Assembly (NCBI RefSeq): GCF_003383095.1 | Contig: NZ_PSYW01000004.1 | Coordinates: forward strand, 245,807-309,806 | DNA from: Haloferax sp. Atlit-12N | GTDB taxonomy: Archaea > Halobacteriota > Halobacteria > Halobacteriales > Haloferacaceae | DNA: 64,000 nt | Direction of reading: 5' to 3' | Part shown: positions 50,826 through 58,777 of the stretch, in pieces | How positions within the stretch are numbered: the stretch's first letter is position 1 | Layout: each line of letters opens with the position of its first letter | Program-made: the position numbers and the translations under genes | Notes under the pieces: model-generated | What the model was told of the DNA's origin: nothing | What the model saw: the letters and a program-made list of their open reading frames with translations, nothing else | Databases searched by the model: none

Positions 50826-50843
50826 TTACTCTGTATATAATAA
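50826..50843 (+). promoter_or_regulatory. Island promoter element, copy 20 (TTA-ctctgtata-TAATAA)
   Basis: Exact match, 27 nt before ATG 50871. The rightmost copy found. Confidence 0.75.
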
Positions 50844-50870
50844 ACCACTACTGCTCAGTACGGTTGGGTG

Positions 50871-51899
50871 ATGACAGAACGACAGTCGAGCCGCAGACGG
50901 TTCCTCCAGTTGACCGGTGCAGCGACGATTGCCGGGCTCGCGGGCTGTTCGAGCGGGTCCTCCGAGGAGACGACCACTCCGCCGACGCAGACGACTACCG
51001 CTAACGCGACGCAGACGACGACGCAGACGACGACGGCCGCGCCCGAAAACCGGATGCAGGGGCCACGCGAGGGCGACGACTTGCCGACGGACTCCAAGCC
51101 CTCGGACGGCTACCCGCCGGAGTTCGACACCGTGCCAGAAGAGCGGTCTATCGACACGAGTTCCTACGATACGCTCACGCGAGAGGTGCACGGCGCGACC
51201 GTCGAAGTCCCGCTCGTCCCCATCGAGGACGCGTACTACTGGTACGCGCGCGGCGAGGCGCGCTTCGTCGACGCGCGCAGCGAGACCGGATACGACGTCT
51301 CTCACATCTTCGGGTCCGTTCTCAGCCCCGCACCGGACGGTCGGACACTCGACCCCACGGACGACTGGACCGAGGCGGACCGCGTGGTGACCTACTGCCA
51401 CTGTCCGCACCACCTGTCGTCGCTCCGGGCGGCGATGCTGCTCGCGACCGGCTTCGAGAACGTCTACGCCATCGACGAAGGCTTCCAGGCGTGGCTCGAC
51501 CGCAACTACCCGCTTGCGGGGTCCGACACGAACCGGGACTACACGGTTCGGACCATCGAAGGCGAGACGAGTCGGCTCGACGCCGGTGAGACGGCGTGGG
51601 CGTTCCATCCCCAGACCGATCAGGTCGAGGCGACCGAAATCGAGTCCGACGGCTCCTACGCGCTCGAACTGAAGTTCGTGCAGGTCGACGCCCAGAGCAC
51701 GATTCAGGTCGAGACGCCGAGCTATGCCATCCAGGCTCCCCTGGGCGAACTAACGAGCGGAACCGTCACGGCCGATACGGGTGAGCCGGCCGAGCAGACG
51801 AAGACGACCACAAACTCCACGAACGGGACGACCAACAGCACGACCGGAACGAACGATACCGCGACGAACGACTCGTTCTCGCTGAACTGGCGCATCTGA
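50871..51899 (+). CDS. Rhodanese-domain Tat lipoprotein
   Basis: A 342-residue lipoprotein: SRRRFLQLTGAATIAGLAGC (lipobox Cys26), Thr-rich linker (about 30-60), a rhodanese-like domain (about 112-215; ARFVDARSETGYDVSHIFGS; VTYCHCPHHLSSLRAAMLLA; NVYAIDEGFQAWLDRNYPLA), a second beta domain and a Thr/Asn-rich tail. Cys176 and Cys178 are the candidate active-site cysteines in a loop unlike the classic C-x-x-G-x-R. With the two DsbA-like proteins it forms a third exported sulfur-fold protein in this regulon. ATG 50871 (27 nt from the element) or GTG 50868. Confidence 0.83.
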   Translation: MTERQSSRRRFLQLTGAATIAGLAGCSSGSSEETTTPPTQTTTANATQTTTQTTTAAPENRMQGPREGDDLPTDSKPSDGYPPEFDTVPEERSIDTSSYDTLTREVHGATVEVPLVPIEDAYYWYARGEARFVDARSETGYDVSHIFGSVLSPAPDGRTLDPTDDWTEADRVVTYCHCPHHLSSLRAAMLLATGFENVYAIDEGFQAWLDRNYPLAGSDTNRDYTVRTIEGETSRLDAGETAWAFHPQTDQVEATEIESDGSYALELKFVQVDAQSTIQVETPSYAIQAPLGELTSGTVTADTGEPAEQTKTTTNSTNGTTNSTTGTNDTATNDSFSLNWRI

Positions 51900-52145
51900 C
51901 CGGTCACCCGTCGAGAGAAGACCGAACACCGACCCCTCGGTAATTCTGTGAGTCCCGATTTCGAGTGAGAGGTGAGAAGTGTTTGATAACTGTTTATTTT
52001 TGTTGTGTCGTTGTCGTTCGCAGACAATGAGGATTAGCAATATACTGGCTAATTCACGAGATAATCACGTAAATTCCATATCGCTATATAAAATTGAGTA
52101 TCGAGGCCAACGCCAATTCGGCTCGAACCGGTGGGCAGAAACGCG
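51900..52145. other. AT-rich intergenic stretch at the right end of the island
   Basis: This 246-bp gap contains unusually AT-rich sequence from about 51970 to 52110 (TTTATTTTTGTTG, AGCAATATACTGGCTAATTC, CGCTATATAAAATTGAG). I see no gene or repeat. It marks the change from element-bearing genes to ordinary ones. Confidence 0.5.
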
Positions 52146-53135
52146 TTATTCGGACGCGAATCTGAGCCCGTACGTGAAGTAGCGCTCGTCGTACAGGAGG
52201 AACCGGCGCCCTGAGTCCGTCTCGACGCCCGCGTCTTTCTCGACGTTACCATCGAGATACGTCCAGTGGCCGAGTTTCTTCAGTAGCGACGCGAACGCGG
52301 CGGAGTACGGGTGCGATTCACCGTAGGACTCGCTCGTCGCCTGCCGGAGAATCTCACGCTCCGCTTGCGAGAGATTCTCCTGCGTCACTCGCGCGTCGAG
52401 GAGTGACGCTCGCAGTACCGTCTCGACTTCGGACGCCGATTCGGCGACCGGTTCGACGTCGGCTCGGTAGACCGCTTCGTGAAACGTCTCTCGCGTGACT
52501 TCGACTTCGTAGACTGCGTCTCGATACTCGACATGGGACGGACCGGCCTCTTCGAGGAGGTCGCTCGCCACCTCTGTATCGTCGGTCCGGTACACGTAGC
52601 CGTCGCGCTGGACGAGTCCGCGCGGAACGCCACCGGTGTTACCCCGCGCCCGAGCGGCGAAATACGCGACTTGCACCGCCTGTTGGTCGACCTCGGGAAG
52701 CGACGAATGCGTGACGTGGTCCGGGACGGTTTCGAGTTCGTCGGGGCGACCGACCTCGAACAGCCGAAGTACTGGGCGGGTGACGGTTTCCTCTCCGACG
52801 ACGAGCGAATCGAGGTGGTAGTACGTCCCGTTCCGTCGCGCGTAGGTCGGGGTGTCGTCCCCGCGAGCGACGAACGGCGTGTGATGTTGGGTCGTGTATT
52901 CCTCGCCGTCGAGGGTGGTGTTGAATGCCGCTTCGTCCCATGGCGGCCGCGTCTCGGTCAGGTCGACGACGTACCGCTCGCGGAGCGGGCCGTCGAGTGG
53001 GGACAGCGAGAGGACGAGTTGGCGAGCGTCGGTATCCGACGCTGGACGGAGTTGCGAACAGCCACTAATCGCCGTGGTTAGCAACGCACTACCGGCCGCT
53101 ACAAGTCGTCGCCGCGTGATTGTCTCGGAGGGCAC
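52146..53135 (-). CDS. Tat lipoprotein of unknown function
   Basis: A 329-residue lipoprotein: TRRRLVAAGSALLTTAISGC (lipobox Cys26), then a soluble, acidic domain with YARRNGTYYHLDSL, GLVQRDGYVYRTDD and a C-terminal helical part (LSQAEREILRQATSESYGES; FASLLKKLGHWTYLDG). The C-terminal RFLLYDERYFTYGLRFAS may be a final beta-hairpin. It may share a domain with the lipoprotein at 23112. No function can be assigned. Confidence 0.72.
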   Translation of the reverse strand: MPSETITRRRLVAAGSALLTTAISGCSQLRPASDTDARQLVLSLSPLDGPLRERYVVDLTETRPPWDEAAFNTTLDGEEYTTQHHTPFVARGDDTPTYARRNGTYYHLDSLVVGEETVTRPVLRLFEVGRPDELETVPDHVTHSSLPEVDQQAVQVAYFAARARGNTGGVPRGLVQRDGYVYRTDDTEVASDLLEEAGPSHVEYRDAVYEVEVTRETFHEAVYRADVEPVAESASEVETVLRASLLDARVTQENLSQAEREILRQATSESYGESHPYSAAFASLLKKLGHWTYLDGNVEKDAGVETDSGRRFLLYDERYFTYGLRFASE

Positions 53136-53232
53136 GACTAGCTCTCTGCCCGGACTGGCAAAATTGTTCTTTTGTGAAAGGAACTCGGGCAGTCAGCGAC
53201 TCGCTCGGGAGAGACGACTGGTGGTGTCGTCG

Positions 53233-53886
53233 CTATCCGGGTCCCAGCGCCGCGATATCGGCACCGACCGTCGCCAGCGCGTCGGCGGGGTTCGGGTCGC
53301 TATCGGCCAAATGCGTGTAGTGGTGGTTCGGGACGCTCGCTAGTGCCGTGGCGATGGCCTCGCTGTACGCTTCGACACCCGGTTCTGTCGGGTCGGAGCC
53401 GCCCCAAACGTCTCGGATGACGGTCATCGAGTCGATTCGTACCTCCACGCTGTGTGGCTCGTAGCGAGTCAGCAGTTCGGAAAGCCCGAGTTGGAGCGCG
53501 ACGTACTCGGCGGTGTTGTTCCCCGTTCGGGAGCCGACGGGACGGCCGAGTCGGGCGAGTTGGGTCTCTCTCGAGTCCATGATGACCGCGCCCGCACCCG
53601 CCGGGCCGGGGTTGCCGCACGAACTGCCGTCGACGTACAGGATGAACGAGTCGTCGGTCGGCTCAGAGACAGGCGGCTTGACGAGTTCTGACGCCAGCAG
53701 TTCATCGAGCGCGTGCCGCAACTCGCTCCGGGTCGTCGTGGGGTCGAACAGGCCGCCGTAACCGGGCACGGCGTCGTCGATGGCGTCGGTGGCGGCGGCC
53801 ATCTCGTAACCGACCCCTACAAGCACCTCGTCGACGAGCGTGGCGAGCGGCGAGAGGTATTCGGAAGGGAGCGACTTCTCGGTCAC
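53233..53886 (-). CDS. rnhA: Ribonuclease HI
   Basis: A 217-residue protein with an N-terminal helical extension (about 1-65) and an RNase H fold: ILYVDGSSCGNPGPAGAGAV (first Asp), NNTAEYVALQLGLSELL (Glu), VEVRIDSMTVIRDVWGG (second Asp) and HLADSDPNPADALA (last Asp). It removes RNA from RNA-DNA hybrids and can process primers. Start GTG 53886 is chosen because GGAGGT lies about 9 nt upstream; a longer in-frame start at 54114 has no conserved sequence and overlaps the divergent neighbour's leader. Confidence 0.85.
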   Translation of the reverse strand: MTEKSLPSEYLSPLATLVDEVLVGVGYEMAAATDAIDDAVPGYGGLFDPTTTRSELRHALDELLASELVKPPVSEPTDDSFILYVDGSSCGNPGPAGAGAVIMDSRETQLARLGRPVGSRTGNNTAEYVALQLGLSELLTRYEPHSVEVRIDSMTVIRDVWGGSDPTEPGVEAYSEAIATALASVPNHHYTHLADSDPNPADALATVGADIAALGPG

Positions 53887-54150
53887 GCCACCGGGACCTC
53901 CGTTCAGCCTCCGTTCCGAGCCGTCACAGCCTCGCTCTCGGACGCCCTCGCCGGTTCGTCCAATAACTGCATACCCGTTCTCGGTCGGCGAGCGGGATAA
54001 TCCCTTCAGGTGTACTGGCGAGTCAGTCGACTCGGGGGGCTCGACGGCGAAGACGCTCCCGGTCGGATACTCGGAACGCGGCACACGGTGTCCAAGGTGT
54101 GCCAGCGCGCACACCCAAGACTATCCCTCTCGTGGTGGAAAGAACCACTC

Positions 54151-54984
54151 ATGCAACCGTATCCATCGACGCCTCATCTCGAAGATTCCCCCGAGGAGTT
54201 GCTGTCGAGCGGTCACCTGTGGCTCCGTGAGTACGTCGCTGGTCCCCGGTTGCGGTTTCAGATGAAGCCGTCGGGTCGCCTGCTGTTCGGCGACCGAGAC
54301 CGAGTCTTCGATGACGTGCCCCCGCCGTACGAATACGCCGTTCGGCACGTTCGAGAGCAGTTCGACCGCGACGCGTTCCACGACGCGGTCGACGAACCGG
54401 GAGCGTACGTTTTCTTCTGTGTGGCACCGTGCAATGTCGGTATCGACTACGACTGGGAGCGACTCCCAGCAGTTCTCGGCTGGACCATCTGGAACGGGAC
54501 CAAAGAGCGGCTGTTCCCCATCGATAAAGCCGAGCAGGTCTTCGAGCGCCTGGGTCTGACGCCGGTGAACACCTTCCAGAAGGAACTGCACGTCCGAGAT
54601 TTCCATCCGGAGCGACTCGACATCCCCGACTCCGCGTGGTACGCCGGGCCCGCCGCAGGGGTTATCGTCGAAAACAGACGTGGTGGACGCGCACTCATCG
54701 AAGGCCCCGTCCTCGACGAGATAAGCGACTACGAGCCGATACGAGGCGAGCCAGCGGAACTCGCCGACGAGCTCGTCACCGACGCGCGAGTCGGCCGCGC
54801 TATCAAAGCCGTCGAAACGTCCCAAAAAACACCCACAACCGCCGAGATTCACGCACGCGTATTCGAGATGATCGTCCGAGAGGAGTACGCCCGACTCGAC
54901 TCCGGTCGAGTCGATTGGGAGGCATTGCGGTCGGCAGTCGGGTCGGTCGTCGCCGAGAAACGCGGTAAGTTGGCCGACAACTGA
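54151..54984 (+). CDS. Protein resembling the RNA/DNA-ligase nucleotidyltransferase fold, without the lysine nucleophile
   Basis: A 277-residue soluble protein. The order of elements recalls the RNA ligase family: HLWLREYVAGPRLRFQMKPS where K-x-D-G-x-x normally sits, RLLFGDRDRVFDD like motif III, a beta-strand YVFFCVAPCNVGIDYDW, and AAGVIVENRRGGRALIEG like motifs IV-V. The catalytic lysine is missing, so if related it would not form a nucleotidyl-lysine. A helical C-terminus follows. This is a fold guess; the safer name is conserved haloarchaeal protein. ATG 54151 is chosen; an upstream in-frame start at 54010 is not supported. Confidence 0.55.
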   Translation: MQPYPSTPHLEDSPEELLSSGHLWLREYVAGPRLRFQMKPSGRLLFGDRDRVFDDVPPPYEYAVRHVREQFDRDAFHDAVDEPGAYVFFCVAPCNVGIDYDWERLPAVLGWTIWNGTKERLFPIDKAEQVFERLGLTPVNTFQKELHVRDFHPERLDIPDSAWYAGPAAGVIVENRRGGRALIEGPVLDEISDYEPIRGEPAELADELVTDARVGRAIKAVETSQKTPTTAEIHARVFEMIVREEYARLDSGRVDWEALRSAVGSVVAEKRGKLADN

Positions 54985-55108
54985 GTTGCCAGTCTCCTCG
55001 TTCCGAATCCGGTCTTCTCTTGATGGTCAGGTAGAGCGGGCCTCACTCGCGACGTGGAGCGTTGCTCACGGGTTCGACTGACTGGTTATGAGGCCGACCT
55101 CGTGGGTC

Positions 55109-55130
55109 GCGCCGAGCCGAGACTCGGCGC
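55109..55130. repeat. Perfect hairpin, 8-bp arms
   Basis: GCGCCGAG and CTCGGCGC around a 6-nt loop, in the 309-bp gap (54985-55293) between the ligase-like gene and the tRNA. That gap also holds the tRNA-end duplication (55155-55176), a second hairpin and no gene. Confidence 0.5.
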
Positions 55131-55154
55131 TCAGGAGTTGCGGTCGGCAAAACC

Positions 55155-55176
55155 ATAGCGGGAGGTAGATTTGAAC
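55155..55176 (+). repeat. Duplicated 3' end of tRNA-Met (attachment-site-like), copy 1
   Basis: 22 nt (ATAGCGGGAGG then TAGATTTGAAC) identical to 55293-55314, the T-arm and acceptor 3' end of the tRNA. The repeats start 138 bp apart. An inverted partial copy (GTTCAAACTACCT, 55207-55219) follows. It looks like an integration scar. Confidence 0.65.
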
Positions 55177-55248
55177 GACGAGAATCTCGCTTCGCTCGGT
55201 TCTCTGGTTCAAACTACCTGTCACAACTACCACGGAAAACGGACCGCC

Positions 55249-55270
55249 GCAGCGCGATAAACCGCGCTGC
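55249..55270 (-). terminator. Hairpin downstream of tRNA-Met
   Basis: GCAGCGCG and CGCGCTGC around a 6-nt loop, 23 nt beyond the tRNA 3' end in its own direction, with TTTT a little further on the minus strand. A tRNA terminator is plausible. Confidence 0.45.
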
Positions 55271-55293
55271 TTGGGGTGTAGTTTTCAGGATAA

Positions 55294-55368
55294 TAGCGGG
55301 AGGTAGATTTGAACTACCGATCTCCGGGTTATGAGCCCGGCGGAATCTCCTGGCTATCCCATCCCGCT
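55294..55368 (-). tRNA. Initiator tRNA-Met (CAT)
   Basis: A 75-nt cloverleaf on the minus strand: 7-bp acceptor AGCGGGA/TCCCGCT with discriminator A, anticodon loop CTCATAA (anticodon CAT), T-arm with GTTCAAATC. A1:U72 at the acceptor top and three consecutive G:C pairs in the anticodon stem (GGG/CCC) are the archaeal initiator marks, so this is more likely initiator than elongator. No intron and no encoded CCA. Confidence 0.92.
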
Positions 55369-55487
55369 ACTACATCGAACTCGGTTGCTAGTGGTAAGAC
55401 TTCTGCTTCAGACCCAGATTGTCAATTCGGTTTAATATTGGTCACCGGGGAGGAATGGTCCCGGTGTGGACCTAGTCGTCGCGGCGG

Positions 55488-55895
55488 TTAGCTCTCAGAC
55501 GCTGGGCCGTACTCCTCGTCGGTGACGTGCTCCAGCCAGGTGACGGCCTCGCCGTCCTGCTCTTCTTGAACTGCGATGTGGGTCATCGCTTTGTCCGGCG
55601 ACGCACCGTGCCAGTGCTTTTCGCCCGGCGGGAACCAGACCACGTCGCCCGCCCGAATCTGCGTAATCTCGCCACCTTCGCGTTGAACGAGGCCACAGCC
55701 GCTCGTCACGATGAGGCGCTGACCGAGCGGGTGAGTGTGCCACGCGGTACGCGCGCCCGGTTCGAACGTGACGCTCGCCGCCGCGACGCTGGACGCGTCT
55801 TGTGCGTCGAACAGAGGGTCGATTCGGGTGCTTCCGGTGAAATACTCCTCGGGTCCTTCGTACGACGGTAGCGTACAGCCGTCTGTTATCTCCAT
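55488..55895 (-). CDS. Small cupin protein
   Basis: A 135-residue single-cupin protein: metal-ligand motif [17 protein letters not shown], then [19 protein letters not shown] with the second-motif histidine. Such cupins often act on small aromatic or stress-derived compounds or as accessory proteins. Transcribed divergently from the SDR gene at 56133, with which it shares a 22-bp element near the promoter. Confidence 0.88.
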   Translation of the reverse strand: MEITDGCTLPSYEGPEEYFTGSTRIDPLFDAQDASSVAAASVTFEPGARTAWHTHPLGQRLIVTSGCGLVQREGGEITQIRAGDVVWFPPGEKHWHGASPDKAMTHIAVQEEQDGEAVTWLEHVTDEEYGPASES

Positions 55896-55939
55896 GTATG
55901 TGCCTCATCTGTATTTGTGCGTCCGCCAACATGGGTTCG

Positions 55940-55961
55940 ATGCTAACTGGAAAGTCCATTT
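55940..55961 (-). promoter_or_regulatory. Shared operator-like element of the cupin gene
   Basis: Read on the minus strand, AAATGGACT, five variable bases, GTTAGCA then T. The same arrangement precedes the SDR gene (56076-56097), where it overlaps the TATA box. It is 44 nt before the cupin ATG. Confidence 0.6.
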
Positions 55962-56075
55962 AAGTACGCGGTCGGACGGTAGTCGAGCCCTGAGCGAGGA
56001 ATCGCACCGTATCGAGGCGGCGTGGGTGTCCTGCGACTGAGGCGGGTCAGCACCAAATCCCGACCGATAGCTTAT

Positions 56076-56097
56076 AAATGGACTAACTGGTTAGCAC
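56076..56097 (+). promoter_or_regulatory. Shared operator-like element of the SDR gene
   Basis: AAATGGACT, five bases, GTTAGCA then C, directly after CTTAT, so it overlaps the TATA box TTATAAAT. Inside it CTAAC-TG-GTTAG is a short dyad. Confidence 0.6.
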
Positions 56098-56132
56098 AGT
56101 TTGTATGTCGTCTCTTCGCTTAAATATTGGCA

Positions 56133-57089
56133 ATGTCTGAACGCAATGAGTCGGTCGAGTCGGCCGACGACACCGGTGACGTCGGAACGGTCGTGGTGAC
56201 GGGCGCGAACAGCGGACTCGGCTTCGAAGTGACGAAGATGCTCGCCGAGCGGGGCGCACACGTCGTGATGGCGTGTCGGAGCACCCAACGCGGCGAGGAG
56301 GCGAAGCGGAAAATCGAAGCCGACCTCCCCGAGGCGTCGCTAGTCGTTCACGAACTCGACCTCGCCGACCTCGATTCGGTGGCGGCGTTCGCCGACTGGT
56401 TCACGTCGACGTACGACGAACTGCACGTCCTCTGTAACAACGCGGGCGTGATGGCCATCCCGCGAAAGGAGACCGAACAGGGGTTCGAGTACCAGTTCGG
56501 CGTGAACTACCTCGGGCACTTCGCGCTCACCGGTCACCTCCTCCCCGTGTTGAACCGCACCCCCGGAGAGACGCGCGTCGTCACGCAGAGTAGCGTGGCA
56601 CACAGGAACGGCGAAATCGACTTCGACGACCTCCAAGGCGAGCAGTCCTACAGCGCGTGGGGCGCGTACGGGCAGTCGAAACTCGCAGACCTCATATTCG
56701 CGTACGAACTCGACCGGCGGCTTCGCTCGGCGAACGCGACCGTCAAGAGCGTCGCCTGCCACCCCGGATGGGCCGCGACGAACCTCCAGCGGCGCGGTCC
56801 CGAACAGTCGGGGTCTCGGCTCCGCCTCTGGATAATGCAACTCGCGAACGCCGTTATCGCCCAGAGCGCCGAACAGGGGGCGCTGGCGATGGTTTACGCC
56901 GCGACCGACCCGAACATCGAGGGCGGCGAGTACGTCGGCCCCGACGGGTTCCGCAACATGCGCGGCACCCCCGAAGTGCAGGAGTCGAGCGAACAGTCCT
57001 ACGACGTGGACACCGCCCGACGGCTGTGGGAGGTCTCCGAAGAACTCACCGGCGTCTCGTTCGACCAACTCCTGCTCGCGGCGAACTAA
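56133..57089 (+). CDS. Short-chain dehydrogenase/reductase (retinol-dehydrogenase/protochlorophyllide-reductase-like)
   Basis: A 318-residue NAD(P)-dependent SDR: VVVTGANSGLGFEVTKMLAE (TGxxxGxG), LCNNAGVM (NNAG), and catalytic Tyr/Lys in SAWGAYGQSKLADL with a preceding Ser (VTQSSVAHRNG). The C-terminal extension fits the atypical SDRs acting on hydrophobic or aromatic carbonyls. ATG 56133 is preferred over the TTG at 56127. Next to a cupin with the same operator and an HTH_10 regulator, a stress or detoxification module is inferred. Confidence 0.9.
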   Translation: MSERNESVESADDTGDVGTVVVTGANSGLGFEVTKMLAERGAHVVMACRSTQRGEEAKRKIEADLPEASLVVHELDLADLDSVAAFADWFTSTYDELHVLCNNAGVMAIPRKETEQGFEYQFGVNYLGHFALTGHLLPVLNRTPGETRVVTQSSVAHRNGEIDFDDLQGEQSYSAWGAYGQSKLADLIFAYELDRRLRSANATVKSVACHPGWAATNLQRRGPEQSGSRLRLWIMQLANAVIAQSAEQGALAMVYAATDPNIEGGEYVGPDGFRNMRGTPEVQESSEQSYDVDTARRLWEVSEELTGVSFDQLLLAAN

Positions 57090-57194
57090 CAATCGCCCGG
57101 TCGTCTCACCGACGCGGGTCGAAGTTACCCTACTGGCTGCCGAGCTCGGTCCCTCCGCTATATCTGTCCCGTCCGGAGACCGCAGTCGAAGCCG

Positions 57195-57875
57195 TCACCG
57201 ACTGGCAATCGGATTGAGGATGTGTCCGTTGGCAATCGTCTGACTGATTAGCCTGTGTTCTGCCCGTCGGAGCAGGTCCGAGAGCGCGGGTGCTGAGATA
57301 CCAAGTTCCGCTGCGACCTCGGCCGTCGATGCGGTCCGCGGCGTGTCGTAGTACCCGAGCGAGAAAGCGAGCCTCATGGCCTCGTACTGTCTGTCGGTCA
57401 GGCCGAACTGCGCCCGTTCATCGGGGTGTTCGGGGTCCGAAGAGATGTTGAGGAGTTCGAAGGGAAGCCCGTACACTTGACAGCGGTCCCGAAGCGTGCT
57501 GAGCGCGTCGTAGTCGGCGAACATCTTCCGTTCTATCCACCCCTCGCCGGTGATAATCGCTTCCATCAACACCCCCTCGAACTGCGTGGGGTCGTGCGAC
57601 TCGAGAACGTCGGATGCCCGCTCGGTGATGACCTGATAGAACCAGCCGTCAGGCGTCTCACCGACGGGCCGCACGTCGACGACCTCCGGTTGCTCGACGG
57701 CCTCGGCCTCGAACGCGTCTCTCGCGTCCGCTTCGACACTCACCATGAAGATGTACTTCGAGTCCTCGAGCCGAATCATCTGCGAGAGCGAAATCTCCCG
57801 ACTCGGGAGCGACCGAGCCAGTTTGACGAGCGGGAGGACGTCCGACGATAGGAGAATCTCCGCGACGATAGCCAT
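57195..57875 (-). CDS. HTH_10 (bat-like) transcription regulator, third in window
   Basis: A 226-residue protein: N-terminal bat-type domain (MAIVAEILLSSDVLPLVKLA; FMVSVEADARDAFEAEAVEQ) and C-terminal HTH_10 (FGLTDRQYEAMRLAFSLGYY; STAEVAAELGISAPALSDLL). ATG 57875 has GGAGGT directly upstream. It converges on the SDR gene with a 105-bp gap and is the obvious candidate regulator of the cupin/SDR pair. No island element. Confidence 0.88.
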   Translation of the reverse strand: MAIVAEILLSSDVLPLVKLARSLPSREISLSQMIRLEDSKYIFMVSVEADARDAFEAEAVEQPEVVDVRPVGETPDGWFYQVITERASDVLESHDPTQFEGVLMEAIITGEGWIERKMFADYDALSTLRDRCQVYGLPFELLNISSDPEHPDERAQFGLTDRQYEAMRLAFSLGYYDTPRTASTAEVAAELGISAPALSDLLRRAEHRLISQTIANGHILNPIASR

Positions 57876-57961
57876 ACCTCCCAATCGGTGCCGAGCCGTA
57901 TAACCCCTCCTCGGCGATGAGGTGAGAGCTATATACCGGCCGGTTTTGAAATACGCTAACG

Positions 57962-58651
57962 GTGACACATCCAGACGAGAACGAGGCCGTCGTAACGTGG
58001 ACCGTGGGGATGGCCGGGCTTCGGGAACTCCCGAAGCGAATCGCGTGCAACGGCATCGATTTCGGCCGCGTGTTGTGGTGGAGCGTGTTCGCCGTCGTCC
58101 CCGTCGCGTTACTGATTTTCGGGGCGCTCGCCGGTGACAGCGGCCCGTTCGTGTACAGTATGTACTGCGCGGTGGTACTGACGGCAGTCCTCCAGAGTTC
58201 GGAACGGTTCATCGGCATGCGCGTCGCGGTCGACGGCGGCGACGGCGAACTCGAAAGCACCTACCACATGGGCGACCCCTCGCTGTTTCGGAGCGACGAG
58301 GACGTGACGACCTCGCTTTCGGAGGTCGAAACTGCCCGGTTCGTGTCGCTCGGAGAACGGACTGCGGTCCGGCTGTACTACGGGAAGTCGTTCGTCAACA
58401 AGCCCACCATGTTTCTCGTCCCGGACGAGTTCGAACCCCGGTTCCGCGAGACGCTCCGTCAGTACGACGTTTCGATTTCCACGGATTCGACGCCGAAATC
58501 GGCCGATTGGGTGTGGGTTCGGCTCGCCGTGACCGCTCTCTTATTGGGTGCGATTCCGCTCGGAACCGTCTTCGTCTGGCCCGCCGGTTCGGTTCCCTTC
58601 CTGCTCGCCGTGGTCGGACACGCCGCCTTCGTACTGCGGCAGGGGTGGTGA
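57962..58651 (+). CDS. Membrane protein with internal PH-like domain, unknown function
   Basis: A 229-residue protein: two membrane helices (about 38-75), a soluble middle (about 80-170; HMGDPSLFRSDEDVTTSLSE; FVNKPTMFLVPDEFEPRFRE) that could be a PH-like fold, and two C-terminal helices (about 178-225). GTG 57962 is the first start, 20-25 nt after a TATATA-like box (57930 region). No family recognised. Confidence 0.68.
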   Translation: MTHPDENEAVVTWTVGMAGLRELPKRIACNGIDFGRVLWWSVFAVVPVALLIFGALAGDSGPFVYSMYCAVVLTAVLQSSERFIGMRVAVDGGDGELESTYHMGDPSLFRSDEDVTTSLSEVETARFVSLGERTAVRLYYGKSFVNKPTMFLVPDEFEPRFRETLRQYDVSISTDSTPKSADWVWVRLAVTALLLGAIPLGTVFVWPAGSVPFLLAVVGHAAFVLRQGW

Positions 58652-58777
58652 CGACTGTCGCCTCAGAGCACAGCCAAAATATGTTTATATTCAGATGTTT
58701 TTGTCGGTGATGATGCCCTCCACGTCGTCTACTGTCTCGCCGCAGTCGAACTGCCTTCAACACGAACGGGTGTCGTG

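Noticed and set aside
53887..54114. N-terminal extension of RNase HI
   Set aside because: GGAGGT lies just before GTG 53886, and the extension is Gly/Arg/Ser-rich with no fold.
55155..55219. Second tRNA gene next to tRNA-Met
   Set aside because: Only the T-arm and acceptor 3' end are present; no D-arm or anticodon arm, so it is a duplicated fragment.
57023..57220. Further small gene between the SDR and HTH_10 genes
   Set aside because: The 105-bp gap has no start with a supported frame; the open frames there are shadows.
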